A stretch of DNA of 64,000 bases from Fagopyrum homotropicum (Eukaryota; Streptophyta; Magnoliopsida; Caryophyllales; Polygonaceae): NCBI GenBank assembly GCA_033239125.1, contig BSWB01000004.1, positions 59,705,501-59,769,500 of the forward strand, given 5' to 3'. Each line of letters starts with the position of its first letter. Position 1 is the stretch's first letter. Below, piece by piece: positions 20,500 to 33,444 of the stretch. Position numbers and translations under genes: made by a program. The notes under the pieces are model-generated. The model saw only the letters and a program-made list of their open reading frames with translations. It did no database searches and was not told the origin of the DNA.

Positions 20500-23182
20500 A
20501 GAGGTGCAATTCTCTCAATCGGAATCTCCGGTGTATATTTCTTAAGACGATGGCCATTGACCTTGAAGTTTCCGCAATGTTCACCCCATACTTCAACTGC
20601 ACCATGGGGAAAAACGTGTTTAATTACATAAGGTCATGTCCAACAAGATTTTAACTTACCCGGAAACAGCCGGAGTCGGGAATTGAAGAGAAGGACAAGA
20701 TCTCCTTCTTTCAAATCATTGGGGATTATGTGCTTATCATGCCACCTCTTTGTCCTTTCCTTGTAAATTCGTGCATTCTCATATGCGTTCAAACGGATTT
20801 CCTCCAGCTCATTAACGCCTAGGAGACGTTTTTCTCCAACTTCCTTGATGTCAAAGTTAAGCCATTTGATTGCCCAGTAAGTGCTCCAACTCCATCGGAA
20901 GATGACAAGACTTCTAATATAAAAGATTATATGGTGGAGTGCCTATGGGAGTCTTGAAAGCAGTCATGTACGCCCAAAGCGCATCATCAAACTTTCATGA
21001 CCAATCCTTCCTTGTTCTAGAGACGGGTTGCTCTAGAATGCCTTTAATTTCTCTATTCGAGATTTACACTTGCCCGCTTGTTTGAGGATGGTAGGGAGTA
21101 GCAATCTTGTGGGTTACCCCTTACTTAGCTAATAGAGTTTCAAATTTACAAGCCGTGAAATGCGTCCCTCCATCACTAATGATGGTTTGGGGCGTCCTAA
21201 ACCTTGGGAAGATCATTCTATTAAATAACTTCACTACCACGATAGCATCATTAGTGGGAGAAGCAATCACTTCACCCCATCTTGAAACATAATCTACAGA
21301 TAAAGGTATGTATTGGTTACCACAAGAGGATGGGAACGGTCCCATGAAGTCTACACCCCATACATCGAAGATTTCCACCTCTTGAATGTTGTTTAGATAT
21401 ATCTCGTTCATCCTCGATATATTTCCTGTTCTTTGGCAAGCGTCGCAATAAACAACAAAGTTTTGCACATGTTGGAATAAAGTAGGCCAAAAGAAACCGG
21501 ATTGAAGTACCTTAGCGCATGTCTTGTGGGAACTAGCGTGTCTTCCACAAGGTAGTGAATGGCAATGGCGGATGATGCTTTCCACTTCGTCTTCCGGGAT
21601 GCACCTTATGATTATGCCATTTGGACCTCTTGAAGAGTAGAGGTTCGTTCCAATAATAATGCCGGACATCCTTGAAGAATTTCTTCCCTTGAGCGTAGGA
21701 TAGTCCAGGAGGTATTTCTAACAAACCAAATAATTTACAACATCAACAAACCAACGTTCGTCACCTCTAGAAATCTGATGAAGGCACTCCTCAATCTCGC
21801 ATAGCTGCTCATCGGGGAAGGAATCGTCTATATGTAGATCATCTTTTGTGCTTGTGACTTGGGGAAGGCGGTTTAGATGGTTCGCCACGGAGTTCTCGGA
21901 TCCTTTCTTGTCCCGGATCTCTAGATCAAACTCTTGAAGGAGGAGAATCAATCTAATAAGCCTCGGCTTTGCATCCTTCTTGGTGAGCAACCACCGTATT
22001 GTTGTGTGGTCGGTGTAGACTATCACTTTCGCCCCTACAAGGTAGGAACAAAATTTCTCAAAAGCATATACCACTGCAAGATGTTCCTTCTCCGTTGTAG
22101 CGTAGTTGAGTTGAGCCTGGTCTAGCTTCTTGCTAGCATAGTAGATGGTGAGTGCGCCCATCCTTTTTATGTCTGAGTACCGCAACTATGGCTACGTTAC
22201 TTGTATCGCACATGATCTCGAATGGGTGATTTCAATCCGGTGGTTGAATAATGAGGGCTGAAATTAGAGCTTCTTTGATCCTGAAAAAGGCATCTAAATA
22301 TTCCTTCGAAAGCTCAAAGACTACATCCTTCATTAGTAGGTTAGTCAATGGTTTAGCAATTTTAGAAAAGTCGTTAGTAAACCTTCTATAGAATCCGGAA
22401 TGACCAAGAAAACTCCTTATCCCTTTTACAGATGATGGTGGAGGCAACATCTCTATGGTCTCTATTTTTCGCCCTATCAACTTCGAGGTTGCGTTTTGAG
22501 ACCAAGTGTCCTAGAACAATTCCTTCTTTAACTATAAAATGACACTTTTCCCAATTTAACACAAGGTTAGTGTCTTCACATCTTTGAAGAACTAAGGAAA
22601 GGTTAGCAAGACATTCATCAAAAGAAGAACCATAAACAGATAAGTCATCCGTAAAAACCTCCATTATGTTTTCGATATATTCAGAAAATATTGCCATCAT
22701 GCACCTTTGAAAGGTAGATGGTGTGTTGCATAATCCGAACGGCATTCTCCTGTAAGCAAACGTACCCCAAGGGCACGTAAAGGTGGTCTTCTCTTGACCA
22801 TCTCGATGGATGGGGATTTGGAAGAATCAGTTATATCCATCTAGATAGCAAAAAAGTGAATGTTGTGCCAATCGCTCTAACATCTGATGGATGAAAGGAA
22901 GAGGGAAGTGATTCTTCCTCGTTGCAACGTTCAGTTTCCTGTAGTCGATGCACATTCTCCATCCTGTTATTGTTCTTGTAGGAATTAACTCGTTATTTTT
23001 GTTGGTTACAACGGTCATTCCCCCTTTCTTTGGTACCACATAGACGGGGCTCACCCACTTGTTGTCAAAATTGGAAAGATGATATCTACATCAAGCAATT
23101 TGAGGATTTCATTCTTTACAACCTCTTTCATAATCAGATTTAACCATCTTTGAGGTTCCCGTGAAGGCTTATGGTCATCCTC
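20500..23182 (-). pseudogene. pol: RT-RNase H-integrase of element D, broken (main part)
   Basis: Minus-strand fragments align with A in order. RT: VVPKKGGMTVVTN, CIDYRKLN, CYLDGYN (23054-22827), then MPFGLCNTPSTFQRC. Next is FTDD in place of the usual FMDD (22745-22386), so the catalytic motif is altered. RNase H: 22185-21718, with YTDH and KEHLAVVYAF; the D353-equivalent region (about 22190-22232) is disrupted. Integrase finger and core: 21724-21121, with HCHSLPCGRHASSHKTC, CDACQRTGN, GVDFMGPFP and ISDGGTHF. The integrase C-terminal part (about 21120-20515) survives only as frameshifted pieces. Stops and frameshifts separate every block. The N-terminal RT segment lies across element B at 35584-35795. 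The last five bases, tcctc (23178-23182), are the target duplication of B. Confidence 0.9.
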
Positions 23183-24848
23183 TGTAACATCCGGAATTTT
23201 TATTCCGGGTATTGAAATGTTTTCCGAGCTTCCTGCGTCAGCGGCTTAGTTTTCCCGGAGGCACGTTTGTTGAGTGCCGAGATTTATCCCCAAAATCCCG
23301 CGCCAACCTTTGAGTTCCCTCTTTTGCTTTTTGGCCTCGGGCTATGGAGTGAAGGGACAAGGGGGACAGCTGACCTTGGGAATCCCCACCCCTTTGTGCA
23401 GCCTTCATTACTCCCCCTCTCTCCTCATTTCCCTCCTTTCCATTCTTATGTGCATTTCATCTCTTCACTCTCCTCTTCTTTGTTCGCTCTCTTCTTCATT
23501 CTCCTTGGAAGAGTTGGGTAGGAAGCTGCAGCCTTGGAGTTCCGGATCTGCTGTGGTGAGCTATCTTTTTCCCTCTTCCTCTTGCTGTTAGTTCTTCCCT
23601 CTTTCCTCTTCTCTTCAACTCCATGGCTATGGAGGAAGCTTTGAAGAGAGTTTTTGTAAACCCTTTGCATGTCCATCCTTCTAACTCGTTTAGGTCGTGG
23701 TGAGGAAGCTAAGGCCTGTGGAAAGTGTTTGGAGAAGGCTCGGCCAAGGAAGGAGGCATTTGAAGTAAAGATACATTCGAAGAAACAAAGAAGATGAAGC
23801 TTTTGTTGTTCGACCGCGGGGCGGATCACCAGAGGCGCAGGGGCGGACCAGGTGTAACACCCCAAATCCGCGGGACTTGGGGTGCTACATTTGGTTAGGA
23901 TCTCACAATGGATCCTGACCCTAGCTTGACAACAAGTTCATTGGATCTTACAACAAGCCACATGTAGATTAAAACCAAAACTCTTACCGGGTCTCAATCC
24001 CATCACAAGTCCACAAAAAAGTCCTCTCACTTCCACTACAACACTAGTAGTGGATGAGCTCATCTCCAGGTCAGTAACACTTTAACCTGATTTACTACTT
24101 CGTGGTACCTCTTATTCGTACAATGATGTACTAAAGAAGGTGTATTATGAGTGTACTGTAATCTTCTCCACTCGACTCCGCATAAGCGATTATACTGACG
24201 CAGTTGCGGCGCCTCATACTCCTTCTGTTCCATTAAAAAATTGTGGTGCCTCGCCATGAGGCATCCTTTCATCAAGTTCCCTCAGGGTCAGGCAAGTCCC
24301 CTATTTTTGTTGGACCTCATCCAACAAACCAGGTAAAATCCCTAAACATGAAACTAACGTCCCTATCAGCAGATGTAGGTCCAACTCTAACCAAGCTAGA
24401 ACATTTTGAAACCGAGACTGTACAGTAATTCCAACAATCGCCTTCTCTCGAGTCGTCTTCTAGTTCAAGGCATCAGTGACCATATTCTCCTTGCCATAAT
24501 GGTACAAATTCTCAAGGTCAGCATCTTTGATTAACTCAAACCATCAACACTAGCGATTATTCAATTTCTATTGTATAAAAATATGCTTCAACCTCTATGA
24601 TCGGTGGAAATCTGACATTAAATGTCACACAGGTATTGTCTTACAGTCTTGAAACTTGAACTACCACCACTAACTCAAAATCATGAGTCGGTCAGTTCTC
24701 TTCATACGTTCTCAGCTATAACACACATATTATCTACTCTACTGTATATATACACGTCTTAAACTTAACTGGAATGTACCACTGTAATTCCATATTTCCC
24801 AGAATCTTCTAATTATCACCGGATAGAAGCAGAGGTCAAGTGCTTCTT

Positions 24849-25526
24849 CTACTTTTCAGAACCTCGACATACTACTTTAATGACGCAGTTATGGTGGTCT
24901 TCCTCTGAAGACTCGTAATTATATACGCAATCACGTAAAATCTTTCCATCAAAGCGTTGGTAACAATCGGCTGGGCCGAGAAAACCACGCATTCCCTTAA
25001 CATTCATCAGTATCATCCATAAGACTTCATACTCATTCCTCGCCACATCAACCATAATCCTACAGGCGAAACAACATGATCTTGAAGGCTGCTTCGGGCA
25101 CCTCAATTCGCATTTAGGGAGCATAGCACACTAGCTTCTTTCCCTCGGATTCTGCAAAAACCGTCCTCAAATAACCGGTACGTTCCTCTCCGTTATGAGA
25201 GTACATTAACCGTCATCAATAAGGTCTACCACCAACTGATTAAGAAAGTAGATGAAGACACTGTTCATCAACTCCTATAACGACTACTAGGATGTTCCTC
25301 AACTCAGATGTCAGCACTACAACTCGTAGTGTCCATAACGGGTATGGAATGTTGTCCTATGCCCACGATGCTCTCTCATCCTTAGCTGATGATATCCTAA
25401 GTATACAGAAATCTTAAAAACACAAATGCTTCTCTTAGTTGATCCAACAAGTCGTTTATACGTAGCAATGAACCTGCTAGGGCGAACGGAGCCCGTCTCA
25501 AACCACTCTTCAAATTGCTTCTTCAA
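24849..25526 (-). pseudogene. reverse transcriptase fragments of insertion K
   Basis: 25526-25317 gives a diverged RT palm segment (LGYHQLRMRE, TRYGHYEL), and 25124-24849 gives MRGFLGPADCYQRF, which corresponds to the RT thumb/RNase H border. The catalytic DD box is not recognisable between them. Many stops and frameshifts. Confidence 0.6.
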
Positions 25527-26183
25527 TTTCTAACAACTCAACAAGCCATATACCTCATAGGCCTTCTCCCAACCAGTCTTGTACCATACTTTAACGCAGT
25601 ATCAAAGTCCTTATTTCGCTGAGGCGGTAGATTAGACGGTTCAGTAACACGTCTATAAGATCATATACCATTGGAATACTCTTCAGTGTGGAACTATCTC
25701 TTTCCTTCATGGCACAAAATTAAAAAAAACATCACCCTCTAGTGTTATCAACCTCGCTGCTCATACGGCACTAAAGACAACTCACCTCCTCAAAGGTCAT
25801 AACCTCGGAAAACCTCTACTTAGTCCATCTCAGTAGAGACTATAATAGTCCTCCTACTGCTATCTAAACCAACATGATATCTATTCGTCCACCACACACA
25901 TAAAGAACTTCTCATGAACCTAAGGCATGACAAAGAAGTCTTCAACCCATACACAAGTCCCTGAACAAAGGGAACAACCACATATCTCGCGGGTACCTAA
26001 GACCAGTAACTCGTAATCCTATAAAGGAAGATCTATCTTCTACTGTATCCACAATTAACTATTAACACATGCATCGAAAGACAAGAGGTGCATAGCACTC
26101 ACAACAAACAAAACTCCACTCGATAAACCATTAACAAGAATGGTACCTGTAACAGCTAACGCCCGAAGCTCTACTGCATATCA

Positions 26184-26552
26184 TTACTCAATCTCAAACT
26201 TATGCTCCTTAGGTATCACTGAGGTCATCGCCATAACCTCCACTTCCACTCTTTCTGCATCGGAAAGAGGAAGGTCTTGGTAAGAAGAAACACTGCCTTG
26301 TTGACAAAAAGGAGCCAGATGGCCTAGTTCACCACAGGTGAAGCAAGCTATCGGTGTCATGGGGCACTCAGAGTGCAAATGATCTGGATAACCATAATTG
26401 AGACATATACGTCTCATCCCTACCACTAGTACAGGTGGTTTCTCTACACTACCCAGCTCAAAGGCTCTACCTTGAGCTCTTTTAGTATCAGTGGTACTCC
26501 TACCACGACCCTTACCTCTACTCAGCCTGGGAACGGATTCCTGAGTAGGCAA
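26184..26552 (-). pseudogene. gag C-terminal zinc-knuckle fragment of insertion K
   Basis: Minus-strand frame with a basic Gly/Arg segment, then CLNYGYPDHLHSEC (a CCHC-like knuckle whose second Cys is Tyr) and an intact knuckle CFTCGELGHLAPFC. This two-knuckle arrangement matches the gag of C (45810-45915), including the same Tyr replacement. Zinc knuckles bind the genomic RNA. No Met start that makes sense; it is a fragment of a longer frame. Confidence 0.7.
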
Positions 26553-28050
26553 ATGATTTGGGATTCTCTGTTGCCCCGCGTTTGCTGCTGAGGTATCTTC
26601 TGACCACCTCCCGTTACACTAGTAGAAATAAAACCCTGTCATGATGCCACTCCAGTTTGCTTACACCAAGGCCATCGCAGGGGCGGCCAAAGCCCCCGCA
26701 AGGGCGGCGCCAGACTTCCGCAGGGGCGGTGACAGCTCTAGCAGGGGGGCCAGCTTGCTTCCGCGGCTGCACTAGTAGGCTTCCTGCTCCCTTACTCTTC
26801 GTTCCTTTCCTAGCCTTGTGGTTATAACTTGTTAGAAGCATACTTAGGGTGGACCTAGGACTCATGAGAATGCCATCTAGTGGTTGCTATCCTTGAAGCC
26901 CTTATGTCTTGATGTGATTATTGATCTTGAGTGGTTTGAGCATGTTGGATATTTCTAGGCTAGATCGGCTCTCCTAGGCTGTTGTTCATGACCATGTGAT
27001 GTATAGGTTGTTGTGAGAGGTTTCCTTGTACTGAGAGTGTTGTGAGGATTGTGAGTTCTAGGATGCGTTCCTAGGTTGAGAGCTAGATGATCTTGCGTAG
27101 ATCCCTAGAGTGAAGTCTTAGACGTCGTTGAGCTTGGGCTTGTGTTGATGATCGTATATTTCCTTGAGAGCAGGTTGTGGACTTACTCTTTAAGAAAGCA
27201 AGAGTATGTGAGTTGAGTGTGGTGACGAGCTAAGTCTCCGGACTTACTTAGCTTGTATTCTACGTATTAGACTCGATGTGTGTTGGATGGTGTGTGTTTG
27301 ATTGTTTTCATTATAACTTATAAAACCGGAAATAGGATTACCGACCTTTATATATTATTTGGCCCAAGTGTATGATAGCGGTTGGAGACAACTTGTCTAG
27401 CTCTTGCGTAGAGCTAGGAGATTCTTGGCGACTAGCCCGTGTGGTTAGATGGTCGGATGCATCCGTACCGTTCCATGCGGTAAGTGGGGACCGAGGCGAG
27501 TTTTGGGACTTTCTCGTGTCACAAAAGAAGTTGAATTAGAACGGGATATGACCTAATAAATAAAGATAATAAATCGGACTTTTTTGTTGAGCATGATTAT
27601 GTGATGTTATGATGTATGAGTGTGTATGTGCCTTCATCATTTCTCTAATGCTTCGAATTGAGATAACGGTTTTAAACCGCTTTTGTAGATGCCCCGTAGG
27701 TTAGGGACGCCGCCGAGTGAGGTGGAGGAGTGGACGGCCGAGGGTCGCCGTACATTATAGGATGGGGACGTTTTTGGATTTTTTTTGTTATGATTGGATT
27801 ATGTTTCAATGTACGGTTTTCGGATTTATGTTTTGGTGTTTTGTGTCATTTTTAGGACTCGGTTGAGTTTTCCACATTATACCCTTTACTTTCAGTTCTT
27901 GCATACATTACAAACGTTTTTAGTTTTAAGCCTTTATTTGTGCCATGTTGGAAAGGTTTGGTGAGATTGTTGTCAAGCTAAGGGTCGGGACCCATTGTGA
28001 GGTCTCGCCCATAGCATTCCGATATCCCGCGGATTCTGGGTGTAACAAAG

Positions 28051-28063
28051 TAGTATCAGAGCC
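28051..28063 (+). other. primer-binding site resembling initiator tRNA-Met (element B)
   Basis: TAGTATCAGAGCC starts three bases after the LTR end. The usual site for this lineage is TGGTATCAGAGCC, so one G-to-A change is present. Confidence 0.8.
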
Positions 28064-28472
28064 CTAGGTTGACAACAATGGCACTCGCAAAGGCTGAATG
28101 AGGAATAAACAGAACCCCACGGGTTTTGACTTTTTCGTTTTCAAAATTCATATGCATGAGTCGGGATTTGGTTAGAATGTACGGGACCACCACTCCTCAC
28201 GCAAACCTCGGCGACATAGATTTATGGATTTGATGTATGTAAGTATATATATTTACATAGTTATCTATATATGTATATGGCCTTAGGATTGTTTTTGGAC
28301 TTGTATGTACCTAGCTATGCATGTGACCTTAGGATGATTGGGCTTTTATGCCTTGGTTGTACCTTGGATCTCGGTTTTTTTTTATGCTTTATAACTTCCT
28401 TTCATATTAATGTTACAAGTATTACGTATATACCGGTTTAAATATATATAAACAAATGTGAAACGATATCAA

Positions 28473-29945
28473 ATGGCATGTACGAGGGCTACCGCATATG
28501 TAGGACCAGCCAGGGGTAGACCACCTCTACCTTCTACCGTCCCAAGACGTGGACGATTAGGGAGATATCCAAGCACGAGAGGTCGGGGAGTATCCCCATT
28601 GCGGACCCACTAGTTGTGGATCCGCCAGCAGTTGAGGATGTAACGGAGAGCATCATTCCCGAGGCTAGGGATAGGACAGTTGTGAGGTCCGGGGCGCATA
28701 GTTCCCCATCTGATAGGACCGGGGGAGCATCGATTGGGGCTACCATGTTTGAGGATTATGTACGTCGAGTTGAGGAGGCGTTTAGGACGGGAGCACCACC
28801 TCCCGCACCACCGGTACCTGTACCTGCACCTGCACTTGCACCTGCACCGGCGAGATCAGCTGAGGTCTTGCAGAGGGTTACTCAGATTAGAGCCGCACCA
28901 GAGATAGTTGCACCCGAGCCGGTTGTGGAGATTGCTAGGGCTAGAGACGAGTTGAGGTCTCCTACACCTGATTCATGGTTGAAGGCTTTCAACCAGCAGC
29001 ATGTACCCTACTTTGACGAGAAGGTAGGGTTAGAGGTGGAGCATTGGATTGGGCACGTGAAGTCGGCTTTAGAGGTGATGCGTTGCCCCACGGAGAGGTA
29101 GATAGAGATAGTCCAGACCTTGTTCAGGGAGCAGGCCCAGTATTGGTGGAGGACGGTTAGAGGAGGTGTGACTAGGATGGACTAGCTACTGAGCCTCGTA
29201 AGAGAGACATTTTGCTCGGATTCACTGCGGAGAGACAGAATTCAGGATTTCTTAAAGGCAGGTTTTGAGGATGTCCAAGTCATTGAGGCGATCAGACGTT
29301 TTCGGGCGGAGTTAGCATTGATGGGCCCGTTGCATTTCTAGTAGACCAGCGTGTATATCTCTTTTCTAGGAGACTAAGGGAGTCCACCCGTTCCTACTTA
29401 GCGGGATTTCATTGTGATTCATTGGTGGAGTACCAGGACCAAGCTTCAGCTTATGAGAGGGACCACCCAAGGTCCCGGAGAGCAGCACCGTCCGGAGCTC
29501 CGAACAAGAGGTAGAGGACATGGCCAACTAGTACAAGGGCATAAACCTCAGAACAAGGACGTAGCCAGACACAAGGACGTCCCGGTCCCCAACAGTCGAT
29601 TCAGACACCAGACCGGGGTCGACAGTGCCACAGTTATGGAGAGTTTGGGCATATTCGGATGGCATGTAAGAGGCCTCCCGTGACATGTTTTACTTGTGGC
29701 CAGGTGGGTCACCGAGCCGCTTTTTTCCGTCAGGGCAGGTCATAGTCACAGCAGGGTTCTTCACCTACAAGAGTAGCAGGAAGTAGTCAGAGGTCGTCAT
29801 AGTTTCAACCATAAGGCTCTCAGTAGAGGCGTCAGGGTAAGACTTGTACACAGGGATCAGCCCAGGGGCAGGGCCGAGGTAGAGGCCGTGGTGGGGGTAC
29901 CTAGGAGACAAGAGGCACACAGGCCAGGATGTTTGAGTTAAGGAG
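28473..29945 (+). pseudogene. gag: gag of element B, broken
   Basis: The start is chosen at 28473 (MACTRATAYVG) because the C element begins with nearly the same residues at 44741. A frameshift at about 28600 moves the frame to that of 28616. The core gag region reads SWLKAFNQQHVPYF and VEHWIGHVKSAL, then continues past stops at 29099 and beyond (FLKAGFEDVQVIEAIRRF, YLFSRRLRESTRSYLAGFH). A zinc knuckle CFTCGQVGHRAAF is visible near 29690-29730, with Phe-Arg where the last Cys is expected. Many stops are TAG at positions that are glutamine in relatives. Non-functional. Confidence 0.85.
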
Positions 29946-32900
29946 TGTTGTTGATCCAATAGCACTGGCAGCTGTAGGTACTATTCAGATTCATGGCCTT
30001 CCGGTCCGAGTTTTATTTGATACGGGTGCTAACAGTCTTTTATATCCGATGATTATGTAGCTAGGTTGTCCTTAGTTACGGTAGAGGGGAGACCCTTCGT
30101 TATGGGGTTACCCGATGGGGATAGGGTTAGTGGTATCTGAGAGGTACACGGTTGTCCCATACATTTGGGAAACCGTGATTTGTTAGCCGACTTCTATGTC
30201 ATGCACTTGGTGCATGAAGAAGTCATCCTTGGGATGGATTGGAAGGACAGATATTGAGCCGTGTTGGACATCAGACGGAGGATCGTGACGGTTATCACGA
30301 AGACGGTTCATGAGGTGATTTTCCGAGGTTGGGACCTCAGGAAGTCCGGTACAGTCTTTGTACGGTCCGAGCCGTGGGACTTATCGGGCAAGGATGCGAG
30401 GCCTTTTGGTTCTATGCCATAAAGGAGGAGACGGGCCCATTGTTGGAGGATATTCCCGTGGCATGTGAGTTTGAGGACGTATTCGGGGAGCCACCAGGGT
30501 TACCACCGTGGAGGAGCGTTGATTTTGCTATTGAGTTGGAGCCCGGCACGAGGCTGATCTCCAAGGCTCCATACCACATGGCGCCGATCGAGATGCTGGA
30601 GTTGAAGAAGCAGCTCGAGGAGTTAGCCGAGAGGGGTTTCATACGGCCGAGCGTTTCCCCTTGGGGTGCACCGGTCCTCTTCGTCAGGAAGAAGGACGGA
30701 TCTTTGAGGCTCTGCATTGATTACCGGGAGTTGAACAATGTCACCATCAAGAACAAGTACCCCCTACTACGCATTGATGATTTCTTAGACCAGTTGCAAG
30801 GAGCCTTTGTGTTTTCGCGTATCGGCTTGAGGTCTGGATACCACCAGCTGAAGGTGAGAGAGGAGGATGTGCCGAAGACGGCATTCAGGACGAGATATGG
30901 CCATTATGAGTTTGTCGTTATGCCGTTCGGGCTCGCGAATGCACCCACGTCTTCATGGAGTTGATGAACGGAATCTTCATCTACTTCTTGGACCAATTTG
31001 TGGTAGTATTTATAGATGACATCTTAGTATACTCCCAGAGTGGGGAGGAGCATGTGGGACACCTAAGGACGGTCCTTCGAGTCCTTTAGGATAGAGAGCT
31101 TTATGCAAAGCTCTCTAAGTACGAGATTTGTTGAGGGTTTCTCCGTGATTGCATGACCACTTACTTCCTTACTGAGGAAGTCTACCAGGTTCGTGTGGTC
31201 CGAGCCTTGTTAGCGCAGCTTTGAGGAGCTGAATAGGAGGTTGACCTCCGCTCCTCTGTTAGCCCATCCTGAGGGCGTAAGATTTTGTTGTATATAGTGA
31301 TGCCTCCAAGCTAGGCTTGGGGTGTGTTTTGATGCAGAGGGGAAGGGTTATTGCGTACGCTTCTCAGCAGTTGAAGCCATACGAGGAGAATTATCCCACC
31401 CATGATCTTGAGCTAGCGGCAGTGATTCATGCCATGAAGATCTAGCGACACTACTTGTACGGGGCTACGTGCCAGATCTTCACAGACCATAAGAGTCTGA
31501 AGTATATATTCACTTAGCGGGAGTTGAATAACCGCCAGAGGAGATGGTTAAAGATGATTAAGGACTTTGATTTAGAGATTTTGAACCATCCAGGGAAGGC
31601 GAACGTAGTCGTCGATGCTTTGAGTAGGAGGACTCCTCGAGAGGTGGCTATAGCTCGACTTACGATTCAGCCACAGTTGCAGAGGGATTTGGCGGAGTTG
31701 GGGTTGGATATCCGGTTTCCGGATACGGTCAGCCATTTGTCTTAGTTAGAGGTATTACTTGACCTGTCCGGAGAGATACAGCAGAAGTAGGAGGGATGTC
31801 CCGTGTTGACGAGGATTCGGGACAGGATGGCCCGAGGAGAGGCACCGTAGTTTATCACGGGAGCAGACGGGTTATTGAGACGCCAAGGACGTATTTGTGT
31901 ACCGTCAGACCCGGAGTTGAGAGAACGGATTTTGCATGAGACACATTCTGCACCTTACTCTGTGCATCCAGGCACGAGTAAGATGTACCAGGACCTTAGG
32001 AGATCTTATTAGTGGGGGGGCTCAAGCCCGATGTAGCTAGATATGTGGCCCTATGCGCGACCTTCTAGCAGGTCAAGATCAAGCACCAGAGATAAGCAGG
32101 AGAGCTTCATCCACTGCCCGTGCCGCAGTGGAAGTGGGAGGATATATCCCTCGACTTCTTTACCAGTTTGAGGCTAAGTAGGAGCTTTGACGCGATATGG
32201 GTAGTAGTAGATCGGTTGACGAAGACCGCACCTTTCATCCCCATTCGGGAGACGTGGCCGGTGATTCGTCTAACCGAGGAGTTTACTCGTCAGATTGTGA
32301 GGTTACATGGAGTACCGAGGACTATCATCTCGGATAGGGACGGGCGTTTTACCTCGAGGTTCTGGCAGCAGGTACATGCCGCCCTAGGCTCAAGTCTACA
32401 CTTCACCACCACATATATTCCACATATAGACGGCTAGTTAGAGCGGACTATTCAGACCTTGGAGGACATGTTGAGGGCATGTGTACTAAACTGAGGGCAG
32501 GTATGGCCAGACCACCTTCCATTGGTGGAGTTTTCTATAATGACAGTTGGCACACATCGATTGGGATGGAACCTTTTGAAGCATTGTATGGACGGAGATG
32601 CCGCACTCCCTTATGTTGGGACGAGCCGGGGAGTTCTAGCGTGATTGCTCCAGATCAGGTACAGGATGACATGGCTAGGGTTACTTTGATACAAGAGAGG
32701 ATGTTGACCACACAGAGTCGTCAGAGATCGTATGCAGATAGGAGGCGTAGACCTCTCGAGTTCAGGGTAGGATCTCAGGTGTGGCTGAGGGTATAACCGA
32801 CTCGGGGTGTCACACGATTTGGCATTAAGGGGAAGTTAAGCCCTCGATATGTCGGACCATTCGAGATAGTAGAGAGAGTTGGTGAGGTGGCATACCGACT

Positions 32901-33261
32901 AGCGTTGCCACCACGGTTGGAGGGGATACATCCGGTATTCCATGTGTCGCAATTGAGGGAGTACATCCATGACCCGAGACACATCATTAGCCACGAGGAC
33001 CTTGTGGTCGAGCCGGACCATACTTTTGCGGAGTACCCGATAGCGGTTTTGGAGCGGAGTACGAGACGCCTTCGATCGAAGGAGATACTGATGCCGAGAG
33101 TGCAGCGGTCGAAGCGAGGAGCCGACGAGGTTACATGGGAGACGGAGGATAGTATCCGAAGGAACTATCCCGAGTTTTACGCAGGTTTAGAGACACCGAT
33201 AGGACATCCGGGTTATTCCCGAGCTTTTCTCTTGGTTATACCTATGTGCTTTGTGATGTGA
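29946..33261 (+). pseudogene. pol: protease-RT-RNase H-integrase-chromodomain of element B, broken
   Basis: Protease active site DTGA is at 30019-30030. RT runs from about 30460 (FIRPSVSPWGAPVLFVRK, CIDYRELNN, YGHYEFVVMPFGLANAP), with a frameshift at about 30950 and FIDD at 31009-31020. The thumb region (about 31100-31290) is damaged. RNase H follows (HDLELAAVIHA, FTDHKSL, VVDALSRR). The integrase core includes the Asp of SLDFF, the Asp of IISDRDGRF and the Glu of LERT. From 32887 a single open frame covers the integrase C-terminus and a chromodomain-like tail (VTWETEDSIRRNYPEF), which in chromoviruses targets insertion to heterochromatin. In-frame TAG codons occur at 31515, 31788, 31848 and elsewhere. 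Confidence 0.9.
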
Positions 33262-33444
33262 TACGCCTTGCGTGATACTTATGTGTATATGTGATTACCT
33301 CACGAGGTATTGTTATGGTTATGTGAGTGACGTTGGGTTGAGGGTTTATGGTTAGTATTACATGTTCCATGCATATCTCGAGTTGTGCGGTTGGCGAGTA
33401 TCTTTAGCAAGTTTCGGGATGAAACTTGTATGTAGGGAGTTAAT

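Larger units (their letters stand above)
23853..26665 (-). mobile_element. insertion K: short decayed gypsy-type derivative in the 5' LTR of B
   Basis: A 2.8-kb block interrupts the GC-rich array of the B LTR. It starts TGTAACACCCC and ends TTGCTTACA, with near-matching flanks ccagg (23848-23852) and ccaag (26666-26670). About the first 150 bp are the 3' end of a C/J-type LTR in minus orientation. On the minus strand a gag zinc-knuckle segment (26552-26184), RT pieces (25526-25317) and an RT-RNase H segment (25124-24849) follow in the normal order. Only a few bases of a 5' LTR, if any, are seen at the right end, and integrase is absent, so K is a strongly deleted non-autonomous copy. Confidence 0.7.
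23183..28047 (+). repeat. 5' LTR of element B, split by insertion K
   Basis: LTR sequence runs 23183-23852 and 26671-28047, about 2.05 kb net, against 2139 bp for the 3' LTR. The difference is mainly fewer copies of the GC-rich repeat in which K sits. It ends gggtgtaaca, followed by the primer-binding site. Divergence from the 3' LTR is several per cent by eye. A CT-rich stretch at about 23405-23520 precedes the open LTR leader. Confidence 0.88.

Noticed and set aside
32887..33261. Host chromodomain gene
   Set aside because: It is the C-terminal tail of the B integrase frame, followed directly by the 3' LTR.
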